Shown here: piece by piece, positions 42,107 through 50,993 of the stretch
How the letters are laid out: each line of letters opens with the position of its first letter
Position numbering within the stretch: the first letter of the stretch is position 1
Assembly (NCBI RefSeq): GCF_035594125.1
Contig: NW_026973668.1
Coordinates: 4,134,501-4,198,500, forward strand
Source: Scylla paramamosain
Taxonomy: Eukaryota; Arthropoda; Malacostraca; Decapoda; Portunidae
Length of the DNA: 64,000 nt
Direction: 5' to 3'
Notes under the pieces: model-generated
What the model saw: the letters and a program-made list of their open reading frames with translations, nothing else
What the model was told of the DNA's origin: nothing
Databases searched by the model: none
Program-made: the position numbers and the translations under genes

Positions 42107-45100
42107 ATGGTGAGAAATAGCTTAAGTGTTTACTACACAAATTGTAGAAGTATTCTGAATAAAATAGACTTGCTTAGAGGAATAGCGAGTGTAGAGAAAT
42201 TTGATATCATCGCTTTAACTGAAACTTGGTTAGATATGTCAGGAAAAGTATTTAATCCAGAGGTTAAGATAGATGGGTATACAATGTTCTATAAAGATAG
42301 AGAAAACAGGAGAGGAGGAGGTGTCGCGTTATACGTTAGGGACACATTACAGTGCTGTATGAACAATAGAATTAAAACAGATAACAAAGCAGAGTCGATA
42401 TGGGTAGATATTAAGGAAGGATCGCAGTCAGTAGTACTAGGGGTAGTTTACAGACCACCGACCAGTACAGAGGAAATTAACACCTCACTGTGGCAGGAAT
42501 TAAATAGAGCAGGCAGGTACAGTCAGGTATGTGTGGTAGGAGATTTTAATTTTAGGAATATCGACTGGAGTCTGATTGTGGGTAACAAGGAAGCAGAGGA
42601 ATTCCTTAAGGTAATTCAGGATAATTTTTTAAAACAGGTAGTCGTAGAACCCACAAGGGGGAATAATATTCTAGATTTAATTCTTACTAACAGGGAGGAA
42701 GCAGTCACGCAGGTAGAGGTTGGAGGACAGCTAGGTAACAGTGACCATAGGGAAATTAGGTACAATCTAGAATGGGAAGAAACTGTTAGAAATAAAAACA
42801 CTAGTAAAATACCTGACTTTAGGAGAGCAGATTTTGAAGAATTAAAAAGGTACCTCCAAGGAGTGGACTGGCAAAGGATGCAGGGTGAGGTCAGGTCAGG
42901 GACGGAGTTCAGAGAGATAAGGCAGGATGAGGGAGGTGAGGTGAGGCTCCAGAAGGGAGGAGGAAAGAGGAAGGGGGGAGATAGGTGTGAGTATGTTGGA
43001 ATGTCAGGTCATGGTGAAATGAGAGAGGTAAGGTCGAGGCGAGTTGATGAGGGAGGGGAGAGGATGGTAGGGAACGAGATGAGGGGTTTAGGTGAAGTAA
43101 ATGTAGATGAATTGTATAAATATTTCGTAGATAAAGTTCATACAGGTCAATTAGCAAATATCCCATATAAAACAATAAGATCACAAAAAAATGACCCTAA
43201 ATGGATGACTGCTAGGTTAAAGCATTATATAGGGCGTAAGAGAAGTGTATATAAGAGATTAAAGGCAGGTGAGGAAGTTTTAAGGACACAGTATAATGAA
43301 TTAGTTAGAACAGTCAGGAAGTTAACGAGGAAAGCTAAGGACAATTATGAATTAAAGGTAGCCAGCCAGGCGAAGACGGACCCCAAGGGATTTTATCAGG
43401 TATACAGGACGAAAAATAAGGATACTGTAGGTCCATTAAAGGCAGCAGATGGGGAGCTGGTTAGTTCTGGGGAGGAGATTAGTAAACTTCTGAATGATTA
43501 TTTTTTAACTGTCTTCACTCAGGAAAACATGCAGGATATGCCAGATAGTGAACAGGTGTTTAGAGCAGATGAGTATGAGAAGCTGACGGATATTTCCATA
43601 ACTAGGGAGATAGTGGAGCAGGAGATAGATAGGCTAAAAAAATTCAAGTCACCAGGACCTGATGAAATATATCCCAGAGTACTGAAGGAATGTAAAAAGA
43701 TTATTAGTGAGCCGTTAGTTTCTGTCTTTAGGAAATCACTGGAGTCGGGTGAGGTACCAGTAATGTGGAGGCAGGCTAATGTAGTACCCATCTTTAAGAA
43801 AGGGGATAAAACTTTAGCGTCTAATTATAGACCTGTCAGCTTAACTTCAGTTGTAGGTAAAATGTTAGAGTCAATAATAGCCAGGAACATTAGGGAACAT
43901 TTAGACAAACATAACTTGATAAATCAGTCACAGCATGGCTTCACGAAGGGGAAGTCTTGCCTGACAAACTTGTTAAGTTTTTACAGTAAGGTGTACGAGG
44001 CAGTAGATAATGGTGATAGTTATGATATCTTATATCTGGACTTTAGTAAAGCATTCGACAAGGTGCCCCATCAAAGGCTCCTGAGAAAGGTTAGGGCGCA
44101 CGGGATAGATGGGAAGGTGTTAGGTTGGATAGGGTCATGGCTTGGTAACAGGCGACAGAGAGTGCTAATAAACGGCTCGAAATCCGAGTGGGGTCATGTC
44201 ATTAGTGGGGTGCCACAGGGATCAGTATTAGGGCCATTATTATTTCTAATATATATCAATGACTTGGATAGTGGAATTAGTAGCGATGTTAGTAAATTTG
44301 CGGATGACACAAAGATAGGTAGATTAATTAGGTCAGAAGCGGATGCCATCGCCTTGCAGACAGACTTAGATAGAATGAATGAATGGACGGATAGATGGCA
44401 AATGCAATTTAATATCAATAAATGCAAAGTGCTTAGCGTAGGTAGAGGAAACCCACACAATAGGTACACATTAAACACCCAAACTCTGGTAGGTACAGGG
44501 TACGAGAAAGATTTAGGAGTTATAGTTAGCTCTGAACTCCGTCTAGGGAAACAATGCATAGAAGCCAGAAACAAGGCAAATAGGGTACTAGGATTCATTT
44601 TTAGGAGTGTTAAAAGTAGAAGGCCGGAAGTAATATTAAAGTTATACTTGGCGCTGGTCAGACCTCATCTAGACTACGCTGTGCAGTTCTGGTCCCCACA
44701 TTACAGGAAAGATATAGGTCTATTAGAATCAGTACAGAGGAGAATGACTAAAAGGATCCAGGGGATGAGGAGTATTCCTTACGAAGCGAGGTTGAAGCGG
44801 TTAAATTTACATTCTCTAGAGAGACGTAGGTTAAGAGGGGACCTGATAGAAGTCTTTAAGTGGTATAGGGGTTATAACAAGGGAGATGTAAGCAAAATTC
44901 TTAGGATCAGCAACCAAGGTAGAACAAGAAATAACGGGTTCAAGCTTGAAAAATTTAGGTTTAGGAAGGAGATAGGAAAAAATTGGTTCTCAAATAGAGT
45001 GGTAGATGAGTGGAACGGACTCAGTAATCATGTAGTTAGTGCCAGGACACTAGAGAGCTTTAAGAGAAGATTAGACAAGTTTATGGATGGGGATAACAGA

Positions 45101-45109
45101 TGGAAATAG
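42107..45109 (+). CDS. CR1-like ORF2: endonuclease and reverse transcriptase
   Basis: The frame is intact at 1000 residues. Endonuclease (about 1-225): VYYTNCRSILNKID, IALTETWLD, RRGGGVALYV, VVGDFNFRNIDW, NSDHREIRY. RT (about 485-800): NYRPVSLTSVVGKMLESII, HGFTKGKSCLTNLL, LYLDFSKAFDKVPHQRLL (motif A near 644), GVPQGSVLGPLLF, KFADDTKIGR (motif C near 731). The C-terminal part has LVRPHLDYAVQFWSP, RGDLIEVFKWYRGYN and VVDEWNGLSN. Between EN and RT (residues about 263-335) lies a Gly/Arg/Glu-rich low-complexity stretch that looks inserted. The whole copy could be active. Confidence 0.95.
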   Translation: MVRNSLSVYYTNCRSILNKIDLLRGIASVEKFDIIALTETWLDMSGKVFNPEVKIDGYTMFYKDRENRRGGGVALYVRDTLQCCMNNRIKTDNKAESIWVDIKEGSQSVVLGVVYRPPTSTEEINTSLWQELNRAGRYSQVCVVGDFNFRNIDWSLIVGNKEAEEFLKVIQDNFLKQVVVEPTRGNNILDLILTNREEAVTQVEVGGQLGNSDHREIRYNLEWEETVRNKNTSKIPDFRRADFEELKRYLQGVDWQRMQGEVRSGTEFREIRQDEGGEVRLQKGGGKRKGGDRCEYVGMSGHGEMREVRSRRVDEGGERMVGNEMRGLGEVNVDELYKYFVDKVHTGQLANIPYKTIRSQKNDPKWMTARLKHYIGRKRSVYKRLKAGEEVLRTQYNELVRTVRKLTRKAKDNYELKVASQAKTDPKGFYQVYRTKNKDTVGPLKAADGELVSSGEEISKLLNDYFLTVFTQENMQDMPDSEQVFRADEYEKLTDISITREIVEQEIDRLKKFKSPGPDEIYPRVLKECKKIISEPLVSVFRKSLESGEVPVMWRQANVVPIFKKGDKTLASNYRPVSLTSVVGKMLESIIARNIREHLDKHNLINQSQHGFTKGKSCLTNLLSFYSKVYEAVDNGDSYDILYLDFSKAFDKVPHQRLLRKVRAHGIDGKVLGWIGSWLGNRRQRVLINGSKSEWGHVISGVPQGSVLGPLLFLIYINDLDSGISSDVSKFADDTKIGRLIRSEADAIALQTDLDRMNEWTDRWQMQFNINKCKVLSVGRGNPHNRYTLNTQTLVGTGYEKDLGVIVSSELRLGKQCIEARNKANRVLGFIFRSVKSRRPEVILKLYLALVRPHLDYAVQFWSPHYRKDIGLLESVQRRMTKRIQGMRSIPYEARLKRLNLHSLERRRLRGDLIEVFKWYRGYNKGDVSKILRISNQGRTRNNGFKLEKFRFRKEIGKNWFSNRVVDEWNGLSNHVVSARTLESFKRRLDKFMDGDNRWK

Positions 45110-45194
45110 GTAGGAGTGTTTCATACAGGGACTGCCACGTGTAAGCCTGGTCGCTTCTTGCAGCTTCCCTTATTTCTTATGTTCTTATGTTCTT
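45110..45194 (+). other. CR1-like 3' untranslated region and octamer tail
   Basis: This is a short tail of about 85 bp ending in TTATTTCTTATGTTCTTATG. The ATGTTCTT unit occurs about two and a half times. CR1 elements typically end this way instead of with poly(A). Confidence 0.8.
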
Positions 45195-46211
45195 ATGACT
45201 GGGATGACCACCTGTACCAGATCCAGAATGTGCTCAGCCGTCTGCAGGAAGCGAACCTCACCGTGAAGCTGGCGAAGTCTACGTTCGGAGCTGCCACCGT
45301 CTCCTACCTAGGACATCAGATTGGACAAGGCTCCGTCCGGCCCAAGACCGCTAACGTCGACGCAGTACTGAAGTACCCAACTCCCACTACTCGACGCGAG
45401 CTCTGCCACTTCCTGGGCATGGCGGGGTTCTACCAGCGTTTCTGTCCAAACTTCGCAGACGCAGCTGGGCCACTTACTAGACTAACTAGTGGGAATGTGG
45501 CGTACGAATGGACCCCTGCCTGCCAACATGCCTTCAATCAACTTAAGAACTTGCTTGCTCGGGAACCGGTTTTGCGTGCGGCCGACTTCAGTAAACCCTT
45601 CACCATACATACTGACGCCAGTGATCACGCTTCGGGTGCCGCCCTCCTGCAAGAATCTGACGGAATCTTTCACCCAGTCGCCTACCACTCCGAGAAGTTC
45701 AACATCCATCAGAAGAATTACAGCACTATCGAGAAAGAACTTTTAGCCATTATCTCTGCCATCAAGAAGTTTGAGTACTATCTTCAGTCCAACACCCAGC
45801 CACTCCAAATCTACACTGACCACAACCCTTTGACTTTTCTCAACAGGAACCGCTTCACTAACCAACGTCTGCTACGGTGGTCTCTACAGCTCCAGCCTTA
45901 CCACATTGAAATGCACCATATTAAGGGACTGGACAACTGCCTTGCTGACACTTTGTCTCGCCTTCCCACTACGCCTCGCATCACTACCTGTCGCGACCCT
46001 GAGGACCCTAGGATCCTGTTGCCGGGGATGCAGTCGTGCCTTGTGAACCGGTCGATGGAGGCAGCTGAGGGCCGAGCACTGCCAGAAGAACCATCTACCA
46101 GGCCCCAGACTACACACGTTCTGGTGGAATCAACCTTCACGGGACAGGAACCACCTCACTTCTCTAATGACGCAGAGTCATTCCTTCTGCGTCATCCTAA
46201 GAAGGGGGGAA
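45195..46211 (+). pseudogene. Gypsy-C RT C-terminus and RNase H
   Basis: After the CR1 insertion: WDDHLYQIQNVLSRLQEANL, TVSYLGHQIGQGSV, ELCHFLGMAGFYQRFCPNFA (RT thumb), then RNase H with IHTDASDHASGAALLQ, STIEKELLAI and TDHNPLTFL, closing CLADTLSRLP. The frame is open to the LTR edge (stop at 46223-46225, inside the LTR). AAGAAGGGGGGAA at 46199-46211 is the polypurine tract. No integrase follows, consistent with integrase being upstream. Confidence 0.92.
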
Positions 46212-48295
46212 TGTCACACACGTGACTACTCTACCACGGAACCAGGTGCCTGCCTCTCAACTCGTGGCGCTGCCACGTGTATAGCTTGAGGCATACTGGA
46301 TACGTGACCTCTAGCAGGCTACCAAGCCGATAACGAGGGGTGGAGTTCCATCGAGCTTCAGTCTCCTCCTAGGGTCGCTACAGCTCTGAGGTCGCCTTGG
46401 CATACGCTGGGAGCCTCATATACACTCGAGAGCGGTGGTAAGAGTTACACCAGTGTTACACACCCACACACACACACATAAACACACACACACACACACA
46501 AACACATTTATATTTATTTTCTATTATGTATATGTAAAGGTGTTTATTTTTGTAATTTGTATCTATATGCATTTACTAACTTGGCTTAAGTTATTAACTG
46601 AACCAGTCTTTTAAGTTATTCAGTCCAGTTCAGATTGCCACTCCTTGTTACTTACTTTTACTTACTTAAATAATCTTCAATTTTGTATTGTTACTTAATT
46701 TAAGGGTTAACTTTGAGATATTAAATACCGTATTTGATGGCTCATAAGACGCACGGGCTCATAAGACGCACCCAGTTCTGGCATGTATTGAAATAGAAAA
46801 AAACAAATTAACAGATTTAGGCTATCGATATGAAGTCAAGGAATTCAAGCGACATTTGAAGACTCTCACGTGCATTTAGATCACTATTAGATACCAATAC
46901 TCAGCATTTAAAAGTTTAATTTATGCTAGCAGCTTACTTGTTCTTTTTGGGGTTTTGTTGAGGCTGTGATGGCCGTGACATCACAGCCTGGCGTCCCAAA
47001 GGTGTGGTATACAGGTAGTGTTTCAGACTAGATACAGTGGAGCTGGTTGGATTTCTGGAGTCAAATCTTGGTAAGGTTGCGGGCCTTGAAAGCCAGAACG
47101 TAATGGTTCGGTTGAGGGTATTGAAAGACAAGATTGTACCAATCCTGCTGACGTGTAAACACAATCTTCTTATTGGTATTTTAGTTGGGGCCATGCAGAC
47201 TGTGATGTCACAGCCTCTAGTGCCCAAAAGGTGTGGTAAGCAGGGGAGTTTCAGTCTTAATGCGGTTCAGCTGAATGTAAACATTAACTGCACCTAGCTC
47301 TTGGCGGCACCATTAACTGAGGGACTACAGTGATAATAAAATTTTTTCATACTTTATTTTTTAGCATCTTTCACATGTAATTCTTATGCAGTATTTTAGT
47401 ACATTTTCAAAGCCAAAGGATGTGTAAAAGCATAAGCTATTACATGAATATTATGCAGATCATCACCTCAAGCCAGCCTATCCCATGACACTCAATTCCT
47501 TTATAGAAGAAATATTCGTTCTCAAGGTGTATTAGTCTATTTTCATAAAAGAAAAGTTTCTCTAGCTTCAATCTTTTTCATATGTATGCAGAGCAAGAAT
47601 GTTAAAAAGATAGGTTCAATTTTAATTGTATGAAAGTGTGGCTATTGTCTTACCTCAATCAGTAACGGCGTCACACTCGGTGTCACCGAGTACGTCACGT
47701 CGGAGCGCAACCGACCGCGTTTGTTTTGAAAAACGTGGTGCACCATCTCCACCTTGCCAGAACCTTCTCCACAAATCCAACCAGCTCCATCACATCTAGT
47801 CTAATATTATAATTGGATACCTCACCTTTGGGGCATCAAAGGCTGTGACATCACAACCTACACTGCCCCAACAAAACTCCAAGAAGAAGTGGTGCATGGT
47901 TAAGCAAATTCTTCCTGACTGGTCAAAGTCTATGTGGATTACCAGTAAGTATGAGATACTACACATTGGTACCTTGAAAGAAAGAGCATTTTGTGGCGTA
48001 CTACCAATCATGACTTTATTTAGTTGTGCAAAGACATCTGTGGTTTGAATTTAGAGCCTCTGTTGCCGTAGACTTGTAACCTATTACTGCCTCAAAGTTG
48101 GACCTTTGCCTCATTGGACGCAGGCTAATTTACTGACCCTTTTTCTGAGAAAAAAGTAGCGTCTTATGAGCCATCAAATACGGTAGCAGTTAAAATGTCT
48201 CCTTTTCTCTTTTCTTTTAACCCTTCCATTGTTAGTGTGAGCAACACCCCTTCATGGTCCATCCCCTAGAGTTCAGTGTATGCTCACACGTAACA
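46212..48295 (+). repeat. Gypsy-C 3' LTR (split by a mariner-like element)
   Basis: It starts TGTCACACACGTGAC and ends TCACACGTAACA. It equals the 5' LTR with a longer CA microsatellite (46463-46500) plus a 1456-bp insertion with its TA duplication at 46728-48185. Very few substitutions separate the two LTRs. Confidence 0.9.
46728..48183. mobile_element. Non-autonomous Tc1/mariner-like element
   Basis: Inverted ends start CCGTATTTGATGGCTCATAA at both termini and extend through GACGC (25 bp, near-perfect). They are flanked by TA, and the 5' LTR of Gypsy-C shows the empty site. The 1456-bp interior has no transposase. It has a duplicated ~60-bp block (GTGACATCACAGCCTGGCG near 46976 and TGATGTCACAGCCTCTAGTG near 47203) and a third related CATCACAACCT word near 47850. 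The superfamily rests on the TA duplication and could be pogo/Tigger-like. Confidence 0.85.
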
Positions 48296-48299
48296 CAGG

Positions 48300-48731
48300 C
48301 TACCCGCAGTTGATGGTGACGAGCAAGACGTGGATGTGGTCCACCGGCTGATCCGGGAAACACACGAGAAAATGACTCGGAAATACCGTAATGCGGCCAA
48401 CAGGAAACGCAAGGAGCAGAAGGTAGACATTGGGGCGTTGGTGTGGGTGAAGCGAGAAACTACAGAGTCAGGAGTGTGTAAGAAACTGTGTGTTCGTTGG
48501 GACGGCCCATATAAGGTGGTGGAAGTTTTAAGAGGAGGCGGTGGTTATGTGGTGAAAGACCCTTTCTCGGGAAAGATGGTGCAAAGAGCGGCAGAAAAGA
48601 TCAAACAGTTTCACAGTGAGGAAGAGTACGTAGTTGCGGCTCAAGACACAGTGTTCCAATCTGATATAGAAACTGAAGTGTTACCGCCTAGAGTGCGTAA
48701 CCGTCCCAGACGCTATATTGAGGAATGTTAA
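48300..48731 (+). pseudogene. Gypsy-A Pol, integrase C-terminus
   Basis: This is the last piece of Gypsy-A Pol after the CAGG site. It reads VDVVHRLIRETHEKMTRKYR, then IGALVWVKRET and the GPY/F-like block RWDGPYKVVEVL, and ends PRVRNRPRRYIEEC, matching the Gypsy-B tail. The frame is open from the junction to the stop at 48729-48731. Confidence 0.9.
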
Positions 48732-49412
48732 TGTCGCTGGAAGAACGGTATAGAAAAGAGCAGAGTGCTTGGGGTAAATAGAGTCCCCCCCCTTACTTTT
48801 GCATGGTCTGGCTGGACTGGTTGTAATGAATCGAGGTATGACGGGTATGGGTACTATGTGAGAGGTGATGTAAGAATTTGAGAAGGAATAAGGAACCACT
48901 TTAATTCGCAGACTACTACTGCACTCGACAACCGGTTCAGGCCATACTGTGGTGGTTTACTTCAGGACGTGGCGAGCGCTTCGCGTAATCATCTGTAGTA
49001 TCTCGTGGTGTGAGTGAATGTGTGGATGAGTAAATGACTGTTCAAGTGGAAGGAACCGAGTACTGGGGTGGCCGAATCTCGTTTCAGAGAGTGACAGAGT
49101 GACTTAAGATTAAGTCCTTACACCATAGGAGGTCAAGAGGCTGGTTGGGGTGGAATTTTTTTTCTTCCTTGAGATGAGAGAAAGAGCCGAGTTATGTCTC
49201 CAAGGGACATTGTGGTGATATGGCCCACAAGCCATTGTATGGGAGGGAATGTCAGAGTTATTTCCCGACAGAGATCACGTGCAGTTCGTCAGCCTGGCTT
49301 GGTTGTGTGGTGGTGAGGGGAGGTTCTAATTACTCGGATGTGAAGGTGTTATTTTTATTTTGGTAAGGAGAAAAGAGAGAGGTGAAAAATTCTAGAACGG
49401 ATGAAAGGCTCG
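48732..49412 (+). other. Gypsy-A 3' non-coding region
   Basis: There are 681 bp between pol and the LTR with no supported frame. A purine-rich stretch AAGGAGAAAAGAGAGAGG lies at 49365-49382, about 30 bp from the LTR, and GGATGAAAGG is closer; either could prime plus-strand synthesis. A second GGGAGGGAATGT-like tract at 49240-49252 is not at an LTR edge. Confidence 0.6.
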
Positions 49413-50584
49413 TGTAGTGCTGGAAATTAATTATGTATATTTCTATTTTTTTTTTTTTCTAGGCTAAGGCCCATGTAATGTGCGGGGATGACCAGACAGT
49501 CTCAGTATCATGTGACTAACCCCCCCCCTTCCCCTCCTCTCCTCAGTTTCCTTTTGTCCTTACTTTTTCTCCCTCTCAGCGTCACTGTGTTGACCACTTC
49601 TATGATAAATTTACCCCGTGAATAAACGTAATTTCTCCTGCTTGGCCAGGTTATAGAGGCGAATTTTTCACCTAATTCCAGAGAATGGGGAGCCCTTAAT
49701 ACGATAAAATTCATTCTATAATGGTAAGGTCTTAAGCCAGCTCAAACAAATTCCAGATAATTACGCCGCGCCAATGAGGTTGACGAATCTGATAAGTCTT
49801 CTTTGCTTCGCCGTCCTCTTACCCCTGTTGCTACGCAAGCCGGGAAGAGATACCAGACCTTGACTAATTCCCCAATTGATTTCAAAAGTCCATTGAATTA
49901 AACTTCTTAAAGTAACAACTATAAAGTAAACAGTAACTTAATTATTTATATTTTCCATCCCTGAACTCACAACCTAGTCGCCCCCCCCACTAACACAAAA
50001 TTATAACTCTTAATAAATTTCCCCACTGGAAACCTTTATCCTTAGTTTCCCGCCTATTTCCTCACAAGCAAAGCCAGTCTCTCTCGGATTCTCCTCAGTC
50101 TCTCTCGGATTCTCCTCAGATATTCCTGTTGATAAACTATTGTTCTGAGTGGATAGATATTCACATTTTTTTGTTCCTTTTGTTGGTTCTCTCCACGTGA
50201 CTAGTGCAACCACCTGGTTCGAGATCACTGTGTGAGACTGTCCTCAGGTCTATACATACCTTTTAGGTATATTTTTTATTTATTTATTTATTCTCTGGTC
50301 TCCCCCGCAATTCAGTAGTCGCGAAGATATCTCCATCGCAGTTTTATGTAACTGAAGAGTACGCTACCATTCTTTTGTATTTCTGGATTCCTTTTTTTTT
50401 TTATTATTATTTGGATTATTCCATTATCAATTAAAAATCTATAAAAGTGTCAATATTTGTATTTCTTTTAATCCAGTGATAGGATTTGTGATTATCGTCT
50501 GCCACAAGGGAACATCACTCGTGGGCACTAACTGAAGGTGACTTTTATTTTATATATTTTTTTTTTTTTTTCGTGGGCACTAAA
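49413..50584 (+). repeat. Gypsy-A 3' LTR
   Basis: It is the partner of 17123-18290, 1172 bp, starting TGTAGTGCTGG and ending TCGTGGGCACTAAA. Differences are scattered (for example near 49518, 49610, 49706, 49752, 49768, 49947), roughly one percent by eye. The CATA duplication follows. Confidence 0.9.
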
Positions 50585-50993
50585 CATACCCCCAATGGAT
50601 TGTCGAATATGGTCCCATACCCCCTTCACTTGACTGTTCAAATAATTATCACCAATCCTATTATTTGCCAGTATGTCTTCCAGATATGAGTATTTCAATC
50701 GCTTGAATTTACTGTACTTTGGATACGGATTACTAGGAAAAAAACATAACCATTGATAATTTGATTATTTTTTTACTGAAAGCAAAATTAATAAAGTTAT
50801 AGTTCCGTTTTATTATTTAAACTTTATTTAAATTTAAAACACTGGAAAGAGTCAACCGCCGTCATGTAGGGTAGCGCGCGCATCGCACTGGCAGAGGGGG
50901 AAACTACCAGTACCCAGAAATCGAGTCCCAGACCCCCGGCCTTTGGTTCCCATACCCCCAAGGGGTTTCGATACCCCCGGTTAAGAACCCCTG
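50585..50993. mobile_element. Right part of the small hAT element
   Basis: It begins with CATACCCCC at the Gypsy-A duplication and ends in GGTTAAGAACCCCTG. Repeated TACCCCC words (50587, 50620, 50950, 50972) suggest subterminal transposase sites. There is no protein frame. Confidence 0.85.

Larger units (their letters stand above)
40977..45194 (+). mobile_element. Full-length CR1-like LINE
   Basis: The element starts with four 21-bp tandem repeats (GGTCAGGGTTCCTCAGTCTC), has two intact ORFs, and ends in an octamer tail TTATGTTCTTATGTTCTT, the type of 8-bp tail known from CR1. ATGACT occurs at 40970-40975 and again just after the tail, either a 6-bp target duplication or microhomology. Length is about 4.2 kb. 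A 97%-like fragment of the family is at 13072-14076. It may be a competent source copy. Confidence 0.92.
35969..48295 (+). mobile_element. Gypsy-C, Gmr1-like LTR retrotransposon
   Basis: LTRs 35969-36574 and 46212-48295 are flanked by the duplication CAGG (35965-35968, 48296-48299). Gene order is gag, protease, integrase, then RT and RNase H, the arrangement known for Gmr1-like Gypsy elements. A CR1-like LINE (40977-45194) sits in the RT and a mariner-like element (46728-48183) in the 3' LTR. The LTRs are nearly identical apart from the insertion and a CA microsatellite, so it is young. A frameshift near 40725 is its only clear coding defect besides the LINE. Confidence 0.92.
17123..50584 (+). 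mobile_element. Gypsy-A LTR retrotransposon (with nested insertions)
   Basis: LTRs of about 1.17 kb at 17123-18290 and 49413-50584 are flanked by the 4-bp duplication CATA (17119-17122 and 50585-50588). Removing insertions leaves SGNH ORF, gag, UGA, pol, then 3' non-coding. The pieces are 18291-19821, 28772-30592, 34312-35968 and 48300-49412. The passengers are Gypsy-B, a piggyBac and Gypsy-C. Pol has a few stops and one frameshift; the LTRs differ by roughly a dozen bases by eye. Confidence 0.92.
17092..50993. mobile_element. Small hAT element, outer shell of the nested cluster
   Basis: The left end CAGGGGTTCTTAACC (17092-17106) and right end GGTTAAGAACCCCTG (50979-50993) are perfect 15-bp inverted repeats. 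They are flanked by the 8-bp duplication GTATAGAT at 17084-17091 and 50994-51001. Only 17092-17122 and 50585-50993 belong to it, about 440 bp, so it is a non-autonomous hAT. Everything in between is Gypsy-A and its passengers. The right part has repeated CATACCCCC words and no protein frame. Confidence 0.9.

Noticed and set aside
49240..49262. GGGAGGGAATGTCAGAG as a purine tract plus LTR start
   Set aside because: The matching 5' LTR starts at 17123 with TGTAGTGC, and the paired copy starts at 49413, so the LTR edge is not here.
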